Assembly: GCA_016716085.1 (NCBI GenBank)
Contig: JADJWY010000005.1
Span: 434,001 to 498,000 of the forward strand
Length of the DNA stretch: 64,000 bases
Direction of reading: 5' to 3'
From: Hahellaceae bacterium
GTDB taxonomy: Bacteria > Pseudomonadota > Gammaproteobacteria > Pseudomonadales > Oleiphilaceae
Part shown: positions 1 through 9,106 of the stretch, one piece after another
Position numbering within the stretch: position 1 is the stretch's first letter
Layout of the letters: the number at the start of each line of letters is the position of its first letter
The notes under the pieces: generated by a model
What the model was told of the DNA's origin: nothing
The model's database searches: none
What the model saw: the letters and a program-made list of their open reading frames with translations, nothing else
Translations under genes and position numbers: made by a program

Positions 1-813
1 CATCGACAACTTCTGCACCTGGGCAGCCATTGAATCAATCACCTGCCGCATATTGACATGCTCATCCGGGTGAACCTCCGCCCAAACACCCCCCTTGTCC
101 ACGGCAACCTTAACCGGCTGACGAATAATCTTAACTGCCGCACCCACCGGGACGATCTTGGACAGACTCAGTACGTCGGGATTATTCATGCGAATGCAGC
201 CATGACTCACGGCCATCCCAATCCCCATTTCTTTGTTGGTCCCATGGATGAGATAACTGTCTATGCCCAATCGCATGGCAAACACACCCAGAGGATTATC
301 CGGCCCCGGAGGAATCGCCAGCGGCATCACTTCACCCTCCTCTTCCAGCTGACGCTTACGAATCGAGGCCGGGGGATACCAGGTCGGTTTATCAACCTTC
401 GCAACAACCTTCGTATCAATAATTGGCGTCGGGAATTCGGCGGTACCAATGCCGATAGGATAGGTTACGACAGGCTTACCCTCCGGAAAGTAATACAGAC
501 GGTATTCGGACAGGTTAATCAGAATTCCGTTGCGAGGCCCCGGCGGCAGAATATGGCGGCCCGGTAAAATAATATCGGCACCCGGTGTAGGCAACCAGGG
601 ATCCATGCCCGGATTCGCCGCAATCAGCTCATTGAAACCCAACTTGTAGGTATCCGCCAGATCCGCAAAGGTGTGCTCAAATTTGGCCGTGATGCGTGAC
701 TCCTGACCAATAATCGACGGAAACTGTGCCCCCGTCTCTGCAGTTGCCTGTAATCCGTGGCAGATCAATCCGGTCATCAGGGTTCCGGATATCCAACGTT
801 TCAGATCAAACAT
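1..813 (-). CDS. L,D-transpeptidase (YkuD family) with LysM, C-terminus cut by window edge
   Basis: Periplasmic peptidoglycan cross-linking or lipoprotein-anchoring transpeptidase. The reading frame starts at an ATG ending at 813 and runs off the left edge after 271 codons. Residues 1-30 look like a cleaved signal peptide. Residues about 45-95 are LysM-like (FADLADTYKLGFNELIAANP), followed by the catalytic YkuD domain. That domain shows the conserved HGT and the motif SHGCIRM, with catalytic Cys206. Active-site residues are all present, so the enzyme should be functional if the missing C-terminus is normal. It is divergent from the phosphotransferase gene at 981. Family members of this length (about 300-350 residues) resemble ErfK/YbiS/YcfS; which one it corresponds to cannot be decided. 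Confidence 0.9.
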   Translation of the reverse strand, partial: MFDLKRWISGTLMTGLICHGLQATAETGAQFPSIIGQESRITAKFEHTFADLADTYKLGFNELIAANPGMDPWLPTPGADIILPGRHILPPGPRNGILINLSEYRLYYFPEGKPVVTYPIGIGTAEFPTPIIDTKVVAKVDKPTWYPPASIRKRQLEEEGEVMPLAIPPGPDNPLGVFAMRLGIDSYLIHGTNKEMGIGMAVSHGCIRMNNPDVLSLSKIVPVGAAVKIIRQPVKVAVDKGGVWAEVHPDEHVNMRQVIDSMAAQVQKLSM

Positions 814-980
814 ACTTTTCTATACTCAGGTTAACCCGGTTAAATCTTAGTCGCGTTTAGTGGCCCTCGCTACCGCGTAGAAACCATTACCTCCATTATA
901 GTACCTTGATTCATAGGGGCAGGAGACCAGAATTGTAAGTCTTGGTATCCAAACCCAGCCAAAACGTTCAGGAGATCCTC

Positions 981-2456
981 ATGCTAGAGAAAGCAGAACT
1001 CGGCCGCACCTTGGAAAAAGCCGATTACAAGGCCCAGTTACCCCAGCTGCGAGCCGAACTACTCACGGTACAGCGTCAACTCCAGGAAAGCCGCCATGCG
1101 GTGATCATCATCCTCGAAGGGGTGGATAATGCCAGCGAGGCGGAAGTGGCCAACAAATTAAATGAATGGCTGGATACGCGAGGGCTTGAGTTCTTCGCAT
1201 TTGGCCCGAAAACTGATGAAGAACTGCAACGCCCCCGCTTCTGGCGTTACTGGCGAAGTTTGCCGGCACGTGGGCGAATCGCCATTTTGTCGGGTTCCTG
1301 GTATACCGGTACGCTCATGGAGCAAGCACTCGACAGAAAAACACCTGAAACAGTCCACCAGCATCTTCAGCGTATTGCCTTTTTTGAAAGCATGCTGGCG
1401 CGGGACAATGTCATCATTCTCAAGTTCTGGCTACACAAGTCCCGCAGTCAGCAGAAAAAGTTCCTCGACGATCTCGATAAAAAACAGCATAAGCGCTGGG
1501 GCGTCACGGAAACCGACTATCAGCTGCTGAAGGCCCACGATAAGCTGATCAGTGCCGCTGAACTGACCATTCGCACAACCGATTCAGCCGAAGCGCCCTG
1601 GATGATCGTAGAGGCCGCCGATGCGCGCTACTGCAACATGACGGTCGCCGGCAGCATTCTCAAGGCGCTGAAAAATCGGCTGGCCAACCCTAATCGCCCC
1701 CATGATCTGGCAGGTCAAACCGGAATGACGATTCTTTCGGACCGTTCCATTCTCTCAACCCTGGATATGCACGCTCGCCTGCCTGACGACGATGAGAAAT
1801 CCCTTAAACATTACCAGAACAAGTTGATGGCCCTGAGCTGGGAGGCGTTCCACAAGAAGCGATCATTGGTCGTCGTGTTTGAGGGCTGGGATGCGGCGGG
1901 CAAAGGCGGTGCGATACGACGCATCATTAGAGCGGTAGATGCCCGCATGTGCCGCGTGATTCAAATCGCCGCACCGACGGATGAAGAAAAAGCGCATCAT
2001 TACCTCTGGCGATTCTGGCGACATATCCCGCTGGCGGGGCACGCAACGATTTACGATCGCAGCTGGTATGGCCGGGTGCTGGTCGAGCGCGTCGAAGGTT
2101 TCGCCAAGGACCACGAGTGGCGCCAGGCCTACCTGGAAATTAACGAGTTCGAACAGCAACTGATTGACCATGGCGTAATACTTGCGAAGTTCTGGCTGCA
2201 CATAACACCCGAAGAACAGCTCAAGCGATTTCAGGAACGGGAGGCCACACCTTACAAGCAGCACAAAATCACCGACGAAGACTGGCGCAACCGGGAAAAA
2301 TGGGGTGACTACGAACAAGCCGTGCAAGACATGGTCGTCAGAACCAGTACGCAAGAGGCCCCCTGGGAACTGGTCCCAGCCAATGACAAGCCGTATGCGC
2401 GCGTCGAGGTGCTTAAACGCCTGTGCGAACGCCTTGAAAATGGCCTGAAAGGCTAG
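981..2456 (+). CDS. pap: Polyphosphate:AMP phosphotransferase (two-domain PPK2)
   Basis: Cytosolic enzyme of the PPK2 class II type that phosphorylates AMP to ADP at the expense of polyphosphate. Two tandem PPK2 domains are visible. The C-terminal one has an intact Walker A (FEGWDAAGKGGAIRR) and the lid motif DRSWYGRVLVERVEG. The N-terminal copy keeps the fold signature but its P-loop reads LEGVDNASEAEVANK, without the Gly-Lys pair, so it is probably structural. The ATG at 981 is chosen because CAGGAG lies 6 bases upstream; an in-frame TTG at 942 is possible but lacks a ribosome-binding site. The product is 491 residues. ppx at 55055 is another polyphosphate enzyme in the window, but the two are not linked. 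Confidence 0.93.
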   Translation: MLEKAELGRTLEKADYKAQLPQLRAELLTVQRQLQESRHAVIIILEGVDNASEAEVANKLNEWLDTRGLEFFAFGPKTDEELQRPRFWRYWRSLPARGRIAILSGSWYTGTLMEQALDRKTPETVHQHLQRIAFFESMLARDNVIILKFWLHKSRSQQKKFLDDLDKKQHKRWGVTETDYQLLKAHDKLISAAELTIRTTDSAEAPWMIVEAADARYCNMTVAGSILKALKNRLANPNRPHDLAGQTGMTILSDRSILSTLDMHARLPDDDEKSLKHYQNKLMALSWEAFHKKRSLVVVFEGWDAAGKGGAIRRIIRAVDARMCRVIQIAAPTDEEKAHHYLWRFWRHIPLAGHATIYDRSWYGRVLVERVEGFAKDHEWRQAYLEINEFEQQLIDHGVILAKFWLHITPEEQLKRFQEREATPYKQHKITDEDWRNREKWGDYEQAVQDMVVRTSTQEAPWELVPANDKPYARVEVLKRLCERLENGLKG

Positions 2457-2610
2457 CGGCAGGGACCTGCCACCTGCGTTACAAAACTTTCATGGCAACT
2501 TGTCCTACAGCGTCTAGACTTTGCGCTTAAGGACAGTGTTTCTGTTTCGCTCGCGTGTTCGCTCTCATCGCTGAGCGTCGAAACATGACCTTTTTTATCT
2601 GCTGCGCTTG

Positions 2611-2641
2611 GCGGAGCCCACCCCGGGACTCCGCTTTTTTT
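2611..2641 (+). terminator. Rho-independent terminator-like hairpin
   Basis: GCGGAG at 2611-2616 pairs with CTCCGC at 2629-2634, followed at once by seven T residues. It lies 155 bases after pap and 108 before the GntR gene. It could end the pap transcript or a short RNA starting in the gap. The rest of the 292-base gap (2457-2748) holds no convincing gene. Confidence 0.7.
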
Positions 2642-2748
2642 GTGGACACCTTGACAAGCCATGCCTTGAACACGAAAGTTGTCGCCACGATCAAAATGGG
2701 CTGAAGCCCACGACATCTCTCACCCCTAGGTAAACACAGGCCGACACC

Positions 2749-3441
2749 GTGAACAGCGATAATCTGGGCTTCAAACCCAAAGAAACCCTGACCGAACAGG
2801 TCGCCCAACACCTTGAAAACATGATCGTGCTGGGCCAGCTGCAATCCGGCAAACGCATTCTCGAAAGCTCAATGGCTAAGGAACTGGGCGTCAGCCACGG
2901 CTCCACCCGCGAAGCCCTGCTGCTGCTTGAAAAACGCTATCTGGTGACCAACCTTCCACGTAAAGGCACCTTTGTAACCGAGTTGAATGAGCATTTCGTT
3001 AAAAGCCTTTATGAGACCCTACTGCTGATTCTCGGTAATACAGGTGCCAAACTGGTCAGGTACTGGCGGCCTGAAGATATGGATCGTATGGAGGGGCTGT
3101 ATCACGAAATGAAGACCTCCTTTGAAAAAGGTGACCTGCAGAAGTTTCACATTCTCGGTGTCGAATACACCCAGGCCTCACTGGCCTATGCAGACAACTA
3201 TTTCATGGTAAGTATGCTGAATGATCTGTGGCCTTCAGCACGACGCTGCAGCTTCATGGCCTTACGCCAGGGCCCTGGTGTGATACTGGACAACCTGGAA
3301 TACATGCGGCGATCTTTAGATGCCATCAAGGCTCATGACGAACAGGGGCTCTACCGCTTGCTGGAGTCCTATGCAGATCGCCAGTGCCAGCAGGTCATCG
3401 CCTGCCTGAAAGCCCAGAATGAACGTAACCGATCAGTCTGA
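2749..3441 (+). CDS. GntR-family transcriptional regulator (FadR/FCD-like)
   Basis: DNA-binding repressor or activator of 230 residues starting at GTG. Residues about 8-78 form the GntR winged helix-turn-helix: LTEQVAQHLENMIVLGQL, then RILESSMAKELGVSHGSTREALLLLE and a wing ending in PRKGTFVTELN, an arrangement diagnostic of the family. The remaining 150 residues are helical and match the size of an FCD effector domain, but the usual metal-binding histidines are not obvious, so the ligand cannot be guessed. The ribosome-binding site is weak. The 3' end overlaps the convergent gene at 3433 by 9 bases. No target operon is adjacent in the same orientation; pap lies upstream, behind a terminator. 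Confidence 0.85.
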   Translation: MNSDNLGFKPKETLTEQVAQHLENMIVLGQLQSGKRILESSMAKELGVSHGSTREALLLLEKRYLVTNLPRKGTFVTELNEHFVKSLYETLLLILGNTGAKLVRYWRPEDMDRMEGLYHEMKTSFEKGDLQKFHILGVEYTQASLAYADNYFMVSMLNDLWPSARRCSFMALRQGPGVILDNLEYMRRSLDAIKAHDEQGLYRLLESYADRQCQQVIACLKAQNERNRSV

Positions 3442-3999
3442 GGGCGGCACCAGTTTGAGATGAGAAATGTCCGGTGCAACCGGTTTCTTCTCAGACTTCA
3501 ATTGCCCCAAATCACTCCCGGCCGGCGCGAGTCCCCAGTCTGAATGGTAATCAACGCTTGCGGCTGGCCGTCCAGCCTGGTCGTCCAGGGGCGTTCCCGT
3601 TGGGGCGAGATCCCAATCAACGTTTTGCAGAATAGTATCCGCACGCTCACCCGCCAATTTCAGGGCGCCGGGAGGAGGACTACCCCCCGCCTGACGCGGT
3701 GCAGAAGCACTTGCATCAGGCGGTGCGGAAGGGGCAGAGGGAGGTGCTGGCGTGTCGGAACCCGGCATGGGGCGTAATTCGACCACGGCACCATTTTTTC
3801 TTAAGGCTGCTTCGTATTTTCGCGCCGTCTCCGCATCCAGACGATTGCGTAAAACGACGGGGCGCCCCGAAAACATTTTATCGACCTGATCGGCAGATGC
3901 TTTGAACAGCGCCGCCAGGTTGGCGCGCACCTGTGGCTCAGCGAACCCAGGCTCCAACTTGCCTTCAAATACGATTTCAAACATGCGCAACTTCCCCAT
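3433..3999 (-). CDS. Uncharacterised protein with N-terminal module found in Pseudomonas membrane and zinc-ribbon proteins
   Basis: 188 residues. Residues 6-75 form a conserved-looking module (MFEIVFEGKLEPGF, then LFKASADQVDKMFSGRPVVL and RKYEAALRKNGAVVEL) that I associate with the N-termini of several uncharacterised gammaproteobacterial proteins. There follows a Pro/Ala/Ser-rich linker (about 78-115) and a C-terminal part with repeated W-D/G-L-A-P-x-G motifs and an end like HLKLVPPSD. No signal peptide or membrane segment is seen. The methionine at codon 6 may be the real start because homologous modules begin MFEI/V and GGGGAAG lies just upstream of it. Function unknown. Confidence 0.7.
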   Translation of the reverse strand: MGKLRMFEIVFEGKLEPGFAEPQVRANLAALFKASADQVDKMFSGRPVVLRNRLDAETARKYEAALRKNGAVVELRPMPGSDTPAPPSAPSAPPDASASAPRQAGGSPPPGALKLAGERADTILQNVDWDLAPTGTPLDDQAGRPAASVDYHSDWGLAPAGSDLGQLKSEKKPVAPDISHLKLVPPSD

Positions 4000-4074
4000 G
4001 ATCCTGGGACTGTGGTCGTTTCATAAGCCTACACCCAGATTACGGGTCTTGCCAGTCGCGACCAATCCCGGCGA

Positions 4075-4470
4075 TCAGATACACTCGTATTGGGCAGTAT
4101 CCTCAAAGCTGACGGCGATTTGCTCATAGCCCAAACGCCCAAGATCCTGTATCAAGGGGCCATTCTCGTATAATCGGGTACAGATTTGTTTGACGCTGGC
4201 CTGCATCACGGCAACGTCCTTTTCGCCTTCCAGATGAAAATCCAACAGCATGTATTTGCGTGTGTCAGCCGTTTCCGGATCGACTTCTTCAACACTCTGA
4301 TAGCCCAAAAACCACAGATTCTCCGATAGGTTTTCCAGGGTTGCCAAGGCCAGATTAACCCGCTCAGACGAGGCCGCCTGAGGCGTAGTCGTGTCATCCA
4401 CAGGAGGTGACAACAAGGCACAGCCCACCAGATTAAGGGCCAGCACACAGAAGACAATTCGTAAAACCAT
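4075..4470 (-). CDS. Small lipoprotein of unknown function
   Basis: 131 residues with a clear lipoprotein signal: a short basic start, a hydrophobic stretch (IVFCVLALN) and the lipobox LVGC with Cys17. The mature part begins with a Ser/Pro/Thr-rich tether, then a mixed helix/strand domain with two further cysteines (QICTRL near the middle and the penultimate residue). It would be anchored in a membrane facing the periplasm. No family is recognised. It sits between the gene at 3433 and the hybrid kinase, all on the minus strand but separated by 136 AT-rich bases from the kinase, so it probably has its own promoter in that gap. Confidence 0.7.
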   Translation of the reverse strand: MVLRIVFCVLALNLVGCALLSPPVDDTTTPQAASSERVNLALATLENLSENLWFLGYQSVEEVDPETADTRKYMLLDFHLEGEKDVAVMQASVKQICTRLYENGPLIQDLGRLGYEQIAVSFEDTAQYECI

Positions 4471-4606
4471 TTCTTTTTGACTCTTATTAAATCAGAAGGT
4501 TACGAATTTATTTTAATGTAGGTTTTAAGGTTTCGACAGTTTAAAAACTGCGGATTACCGAAATTTCAGGAAAAAACCCTTAAAAATAAGCAGGTTAGAA
4601 TGTTTT

Positions 4607-7081
4607 TTAGGCAGATTTCCAGCCTTTAACCTGGTCAGGCAAAGCCTGAAGTAACGTCTGTATCGCGGCCAGGTCAAAGGTTTCGACACTGTCGATCAAT
4701 TTATCGGCGTAGGCACTGACCTCGGGTAGCATCGCTTCTTCGGCGGCGACTTCCAATCGTGAGGCAAACTCCCGAACGCGCTGCAAATCACCGCTGTCTG
4801 CCAGCTCTAAACCTTCCCGCTCGCCATCACCCGTCAGGTAGTCCAGCAGGTTTATCCGCTTCACCCTGACGGACTCGCATAGCTCCGGGGGAGCGTTGCA
4901 ATCAGAGATGCCCTCACTCTGTTTTTCAGCCTGCTCCTCAACCGGCAATCCCCCAGCTTCACTCAGGGGTAACACGCGCTCCAGCACGCTAAATAGCTCA
5001 GCCCAATCAATGGGTTTGCGCAAAGTCTGGTAAAAGCCCTGCTTCTCAAAACGGACCTGATCATCGGCCAGGGTCGATCCCGTCAGCGCGATGATCGGAA
5101 TGTGGCGGGTATCTTCGATATCCTTAAGCAAACGGGTTGCTTCGAAACCATCCATCACCGGCATGCGCAGATCCATCAGAATCACATTGGGATGGTAGGC
5201 CCTGGCCTGTGAAATCGCATTCTCGCCGTTCTCCGCCTCCAGAATAGTGACCGCACTGCCACTGAAATGGTCACGGATCAGCGCCCGGTTCAGCTCAACA
5301 TCATCAACCACCAAAATCTTCGCAGGCCCGAAGGCAGGCCGCTGCGCCAAACTCAAGGTATGATCTTCTTCAGGTCTCGCGACCACCGCGACATGATGCA
5401 AACGCACCTCAAAGCGGGTTCCTTTACCCACCTCACTCTGCAGCCCAATTTCGCCATTCATCACTTCGACCAGCTTTTTACTGATCGCCAGCCCAAGCCC
5501 CGTTCCACCATATTGACGGTTACTCTGTCCCTCATGCTGCTCAAACGCATTGAAAATGCGGCTTTGTTGATCCGCCTGAATGCCGATCCCCGTGTCTTCC
5601 ACCACAATCACTAACTCGACATATCCCGGATCGTTCACCATGGGGGCGGTATAGGCACTCAGCTGGATATAGCCCTCATGCGTAAACTTGATCGCATTAC
5701 CAATGAGATTGAAAACGACCTGACGCAGGCGAACCTCGTCCAGAATGATGGAATCTGGCATGTCACCAGCGATTTGCGTTCTTAATTCCAGATCCTTTTG
5801 CGCAACACGGGCCGAAAAGATCTGGACAATATCCTGCAAGAGCCGGTGGGGATTCACCGGCGCATATTCGATACGCAGTTTACCCGACTCAATTTTAGAG
5901 AGATCCAGAATATCGTTGATGATCGTGAGGAGCGCCCTTCCGCCCTTCTTGATCGCCTCCAGATAGGTCTTTTGCTTGCCATCCCGGACCAAGCCTTCCA
6001 ACAACTCGGTGTAACCAATGACCGCATTCATGGGTGTACGGATTTCATGCGACATATTGGCCAGGAATTCGCTTTTCGCCTTGTTCGCCGCGTCAGCCTC
6101 GCGCGCCAGATGTTCAGCCTGACGGGTGGCGGCCCGCAGTCGCTCTTCGCTTTGCCGCAAGGCCTGTTCAGAACGTATTCGCACCGACACTTCGCGGGAC
6201 AGTTTCCGGTTCCAATACATGAAAATGGCAATCACTAACAGCGCGATCGCCGTCACCCGCCAGACGGCATCATAATCAAGACGCTCGTCATAACGCAGGC
6301 TGACCCATTTCCGGTAAAGCTCATTACGCTCGTCATCGCTGATGGTGGCCAGACCTTTGTTAAGAATACCCGATAACACCGGCCAATCCTGTCGCACTGC
6401 TACCGCGATTTGATCCGTATACGGGGTAATTCCCGTGAGTTTGATATTGGTAATGCCCAAACGGTTTACGGAATACGTGATACTGGGAATGTTACTGACC
6501 AACACGTCGATTTCACCATTCGAGAGCCCGAATAGGCCATCCTCGATAGAGTCCAGGAAAACCAGATTCAAGTTGGGATGGCCAATCAACAGAAAGTCGT
6601 GACTGGCAAATTCACGTACCACCGCCACCCGCTCATTTTCCAGCTCTTCCAGGGAGCCGATAAAACGCATATCCTCTCGGACAGCCATGACAATCGGGTA
6701 ACTGAGGTAGGGGCGGGTGAAACTGAAATCATTCTGCCGTCGGGGGGTAATCGACACGGCGCCGATCACATCGACCTTATCCAGGCTCAGGGCATCCAGC
6801 GTGTCGCTCCAGCTACCTTCCGTCACCCGCTTGAAGGTGACACCCAGACGCTTTTCCAGAATGGCGAGCGTATCCGAGACCATGCCTTCATAGGCCCCGT
6901 TTTTGAAACTCTCGAAAGGTGGCCAGTCCGGTACGCCGGCCAGAAGCAGCTGAGGGTGAGCGTCCAGCCAGGATCGCTCGAAGGGCGTCAGGATATCTGC
7001 CTGGGGGTCATCTGCAGCAATGCTCCGCAGTGTCAGCAACAACAGACCGCACAGCACTGACCCAAGGATGGTGCGCCTCAC
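4607..7081 (-). CDS. Hybrid sensor histidine kinase with periplasmic solute-binding domain (BvgS/EvgS-like architecture)
   Basis: 824 residues. Signal peptide 1-22; a periplasmic solute-binding (SBP_bac_3-like) domain 40-265, starting LLLAGVPDWPPFESF; membrane segment about 274-290; a coiled linker; HisKA with phosphoacceptor His345 (NMSHEIRTPMN); HATPase with N box (LIGNAIKFTHEG) and G boxes (DTGIGI, GGTGLGLAISKK); a receiver domain 586-705 with DD593-594 and phosphoacceptor Asp637. The last 90 residues are helical and resemble the tail of such kinases but show no HPt histidine, so phosphate must leave through another protein. It follows the diguanylate cyclase gene by 18 bases and is probably co-transcribed with it. 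The ligand is unknown; amino acids are common for this sensor fold. Confidence 0.9.
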   Translation of the reverse strand: MRRTILGSVLCGLLLLTLRSIAADDPQADILTPFERSWLDAHPQLLLAGVPDWPPFESFKNGAYEGMVSDTLAILEKRLGVTFKRVTEGSWSDTLDALSLDKVDVIGAVSITPRRQNDFSFTRPYLSYPIVMAVREDMRFIGSLEELENERVAVVREFASHDFLLIGHPNLNLVFLDSIEDGLFGLSNGEIDVLVSNIPSITYSVNRLGITNIKLTGITPYTDQIAVAVRQDWPVLSGILNKGLATISDDERNELYRKWVSLRYDERLDYDAVWRVTAIALLVIAIFMYWNRKLSREVSVRIRSEQALRQSEERLRAATRQAEHLAREADAANKAKSEFLANMSHEIRTPMNAVIGYTELLEGLVRDGKQKTYLEAIKKGGRALLTIINDILDLSKIESGKLRIEYAPVNPHRLLQDIVQIFSARVAQKDLELRTQIAGDMPDSIILDEVRLRQVVFNLIGNAIKFTHEGYIQLSAYTAPMVNDPGYVELVIVVEDTGIGIQADQQSRIFNAFEQHEGQSNRQYGGTGLGLAISKKLVEVMNGEIGLQSEVGKGTRFEVRLHHVAVVARPEEDHTLSLAQRPAFGPAKILVVDDVELNRALIRDHFSGSAVTILEAENGENAISQARAYHPNVILMDLRMPVMDGFEATRLLKDIEDTRHIPIIALTGSTLADDQVRFEKQGFYQTLRKPIDWAELFSVLERVLPLSEAGGLPVEEQAEKQSEGISDCNAPPELCESVRVKRINLLDYLTGDGEREGLELADSGDLQRVREFASRLEVAAEEAMLPEVSAYADKLIDSVETFDLAAIQTLLQALPDQVKGWKSA

Positions 7082-7099
7082 AGGTCTTCACCCACATGA

Positions 7100-9043
7100 T
7101 CAGGCAGGCAGCTCAATCTGTACCTGATTCCGTCCGCTGCCTTTGGCCCGATAGAGTGCCCGGTCAGCCCGCTCGAAAACCCCTTCAATTGTATCCTGCC
7201 CCTGAAATTCGCTGATGCCGAAGGACATTGTAATTTGCACTTTTTCATTGCGGAAGTGGAAGGGCAGTCTGGACACCATTTCCCGCGTTTTATCCATGAC
7301 CTGCATGGCCACTTGCGCCGCGGTTTCTGGCATCAGGATGACCATTTCCTCTCCGCCGTAACGGGCCAGAAAATCTGTGGTACGGATGCGGCTGGCGACT
7401 TCTTTACCAATCAACTGGAGAACGCGATCACCCGCAAGGTGACCGTAGGAGTCGTTGATTCGCTTGAAAAAATCAATGTCCGCCACCACAAGGGTCAACG
7501 GCCTGCCGTAACGCTGCCAACGTGCAAACTCCTCGTCAGCCCGCTTGTTGTAGGCGACCCGGTTGGGCAGCCCGGTCAACACATCGGTCATGGAACGCTG
7601 AGTTTCCTCCTGCAGACGCGCTTTGATCGTGCCGGACTCCTCCTCCAGTGTGCGGAGTTTGTCCTTGAGCTGCTCCATCTCTTCGCTCAGATCCGACTCG
7701 CGCGCAGTTTCCTTGCGCAGAAAGTCATCCAGTGAGTGAATAATGGTATTCAGGTTGTTTTCGACGGAGTGTTTCAGCGACTCCAGGCTGTCGGCCGTGC
7801 GTACGTGGGTCTGCATATCGCTGACCTGCTCGCGCATACGCTGTTCCAGTTCGGCATTGTTGACCCGCGAGGCCTGGTGCGAATTCTGGCTAAACTCAAA
7901 AAACGCCTGCAGACCTGCCAGACGGTCGTCCAATGCTTTCAGGAAAAGCTCGAACTCCTGTTGCCCCCTACCGACGGCGGCAATGACCAGAATCGCCACA
8001 TCATCGAGAGTCGGCACCAGTTCATACCAGTTGAGCTTCGCCCCCAGTTTCGCTTTGAGCTGCTCGCGCGGCTTTTCCATATTGCCGGGCAACGCAAGCT
8101 GTTCGAGCAGGTTTGATAAAATGCCGTGAATTCGGTCCGCGACCCTGGAGTAACCCGGCTCCAGATCTGGCGTTGATCCTCGATCTTCGCCTGAGCCATT
8201 GTCAGACGTCGAGACAGGTGAGACCGAGGTCGGAAGCTCGTTGATGGACGCTGACCCGTTCACTGGCTCACCATCGGTCGGTTTTGGTGCGCCCGGACTG
8301 CTTTCACCAGACGCCGCCCCTGCCCCTGATTCTAACTGGTAGGGGTCTCCCAAGGATTCGTCCTGCGCTTTCTCATCGTGAGCCCTACGCTCGCCCTCCT
8401 GCTCCTGCTCCTGGTCCTGCTCGTGCGCATCCCCGCTCTCGACCCGCGCTTTCGATGGCGATGTCCGATCACCGGATTCCGCTGACTCAGCCCCTGCCGC
8501 CACGGGCGCCTGAGCATCTCGCCCCCCGAATAAACGCGCGAAGAAACCTTCCTTACGGGGCGCTTCGCCCGATGAAAGTTCGGCCAGGGCGTCCTGCAAG
8601 ATTTTTCCAAATTCGGACAGGATGACCGGATACTCACGAATTTCCTGCACCCGGTCTTTCAGCCCCTTGCCCAACTGCTTGAGTTGCTTACGTAACTCTC
8701 TGGATTCGACGGCGTCCGACAAGAGTCTGATCAGCTCATCCAGCCCAGCCATCACTTTTTCGGGAACGCCGGCCTTATTCTCATCCAACGCGAGAACCCG
8801 CTTTTCGATCTGCTCCAGCTGCTGACCCAGTTCGCGGACACTGTGATCCTCCCGACGCAGCAGGGCACGCAGACTGCCCAGCTCCCTGTCGAGCTGACTA
8901 TCGACCCCTTCGGCGGCCAGACTGACCCGCACAACGACCCGTTCCAGCAAGTGCAGATGATCATTCAGGCGCTTCTCGGTCTGCTCCACTTCCTCGAGCT
9001 TGGTAAAATACTTGTTCTTCCAACGTTCGACTTCGCTACTCAC
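7100..9043 (-). CDS. Diguanylate cyclase (GGDEF) with long coiled-coil N-terminal region
   Basis: 647 residues, cytosolic, no membrane segment. The first 440 residues are charged and coiled-coil-like, interrupted by an acidic low-complexity stretch rich in Glu, Gln, Ser and Gly (about 175-300). The C-terminal GGDEF domain (about 475-645) has the active site GGEEM and, five residues upstream, the product-inhibition site RTTD, so it should make cyclic di-GMP and be feedback-controlled. Pseudomonads have a similar cytosolic cyclase, but I do not assign a name. It is the first gene of a likely two-gene operon with the hybrid kinase and is divergent from the REC-PAS-GGDEF-EAL gene, with only 63 bases between the two start sites. 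Confidence 0.92.
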   Translation of the reverse strand: MSSEVERWKNKYFTKLEEVEQTEKRLNDHLHLLERVVVRVSLAAEGVDSQLDRELGSLRALLRREDHSVRELGQQLEQIEKRVLALDENKAGVPEKVMAGLDELIRLLSDAVESRELRKQLKQLGKGLKDRVQEIREYPVILSEFGKILQDALAELSSGEAPRKEGFFARLFGGRDAQAPVAAGAESAESGDRTSPSKARVESGDAHEQDQEQEQEGERRAHDEKAQDESLGDPYQLESGAGAASGESSPGAPKPTDGEPVNGSASINELPTSVSPVSTSDNGSGEDRGSTPDLEPGYSRVADRIHGILSNLLEQLALPGNMEKPREQLKAKLGAKLNWYELVPTLDDVAILVIAAVGRGQQEFELFLKALDDRLAGLQAFFEFSQNSHQASRVNNAELEQRMREQVSDMQTHVRTADSLESLKHSVENNLNTIIHSLDDFLRKETARESDLSEEMEQLKDKLRTLEEESGTIKARLQEETQRSMTDVLTGLPNRVAYNKRADEEFARWQRYGRPLTLVVADIDFFKRINDSYGHLAGDRVLQLIGKEVASRIRTTDFLARYGGEEMVILMPETAAQVAMQVMDKTREMVSRLPFHFRNEKVQITMSFGISEFQGQDTIEGVFERADRALYRAKGSGRNQVQIELPA

Positions 9044-9106
9044 GGTCCCGCCATCCCCATGAAGATGAGAGTTTCAGTATAGTCGTTTCAGGCAATCCGG
9101 CAGGCC

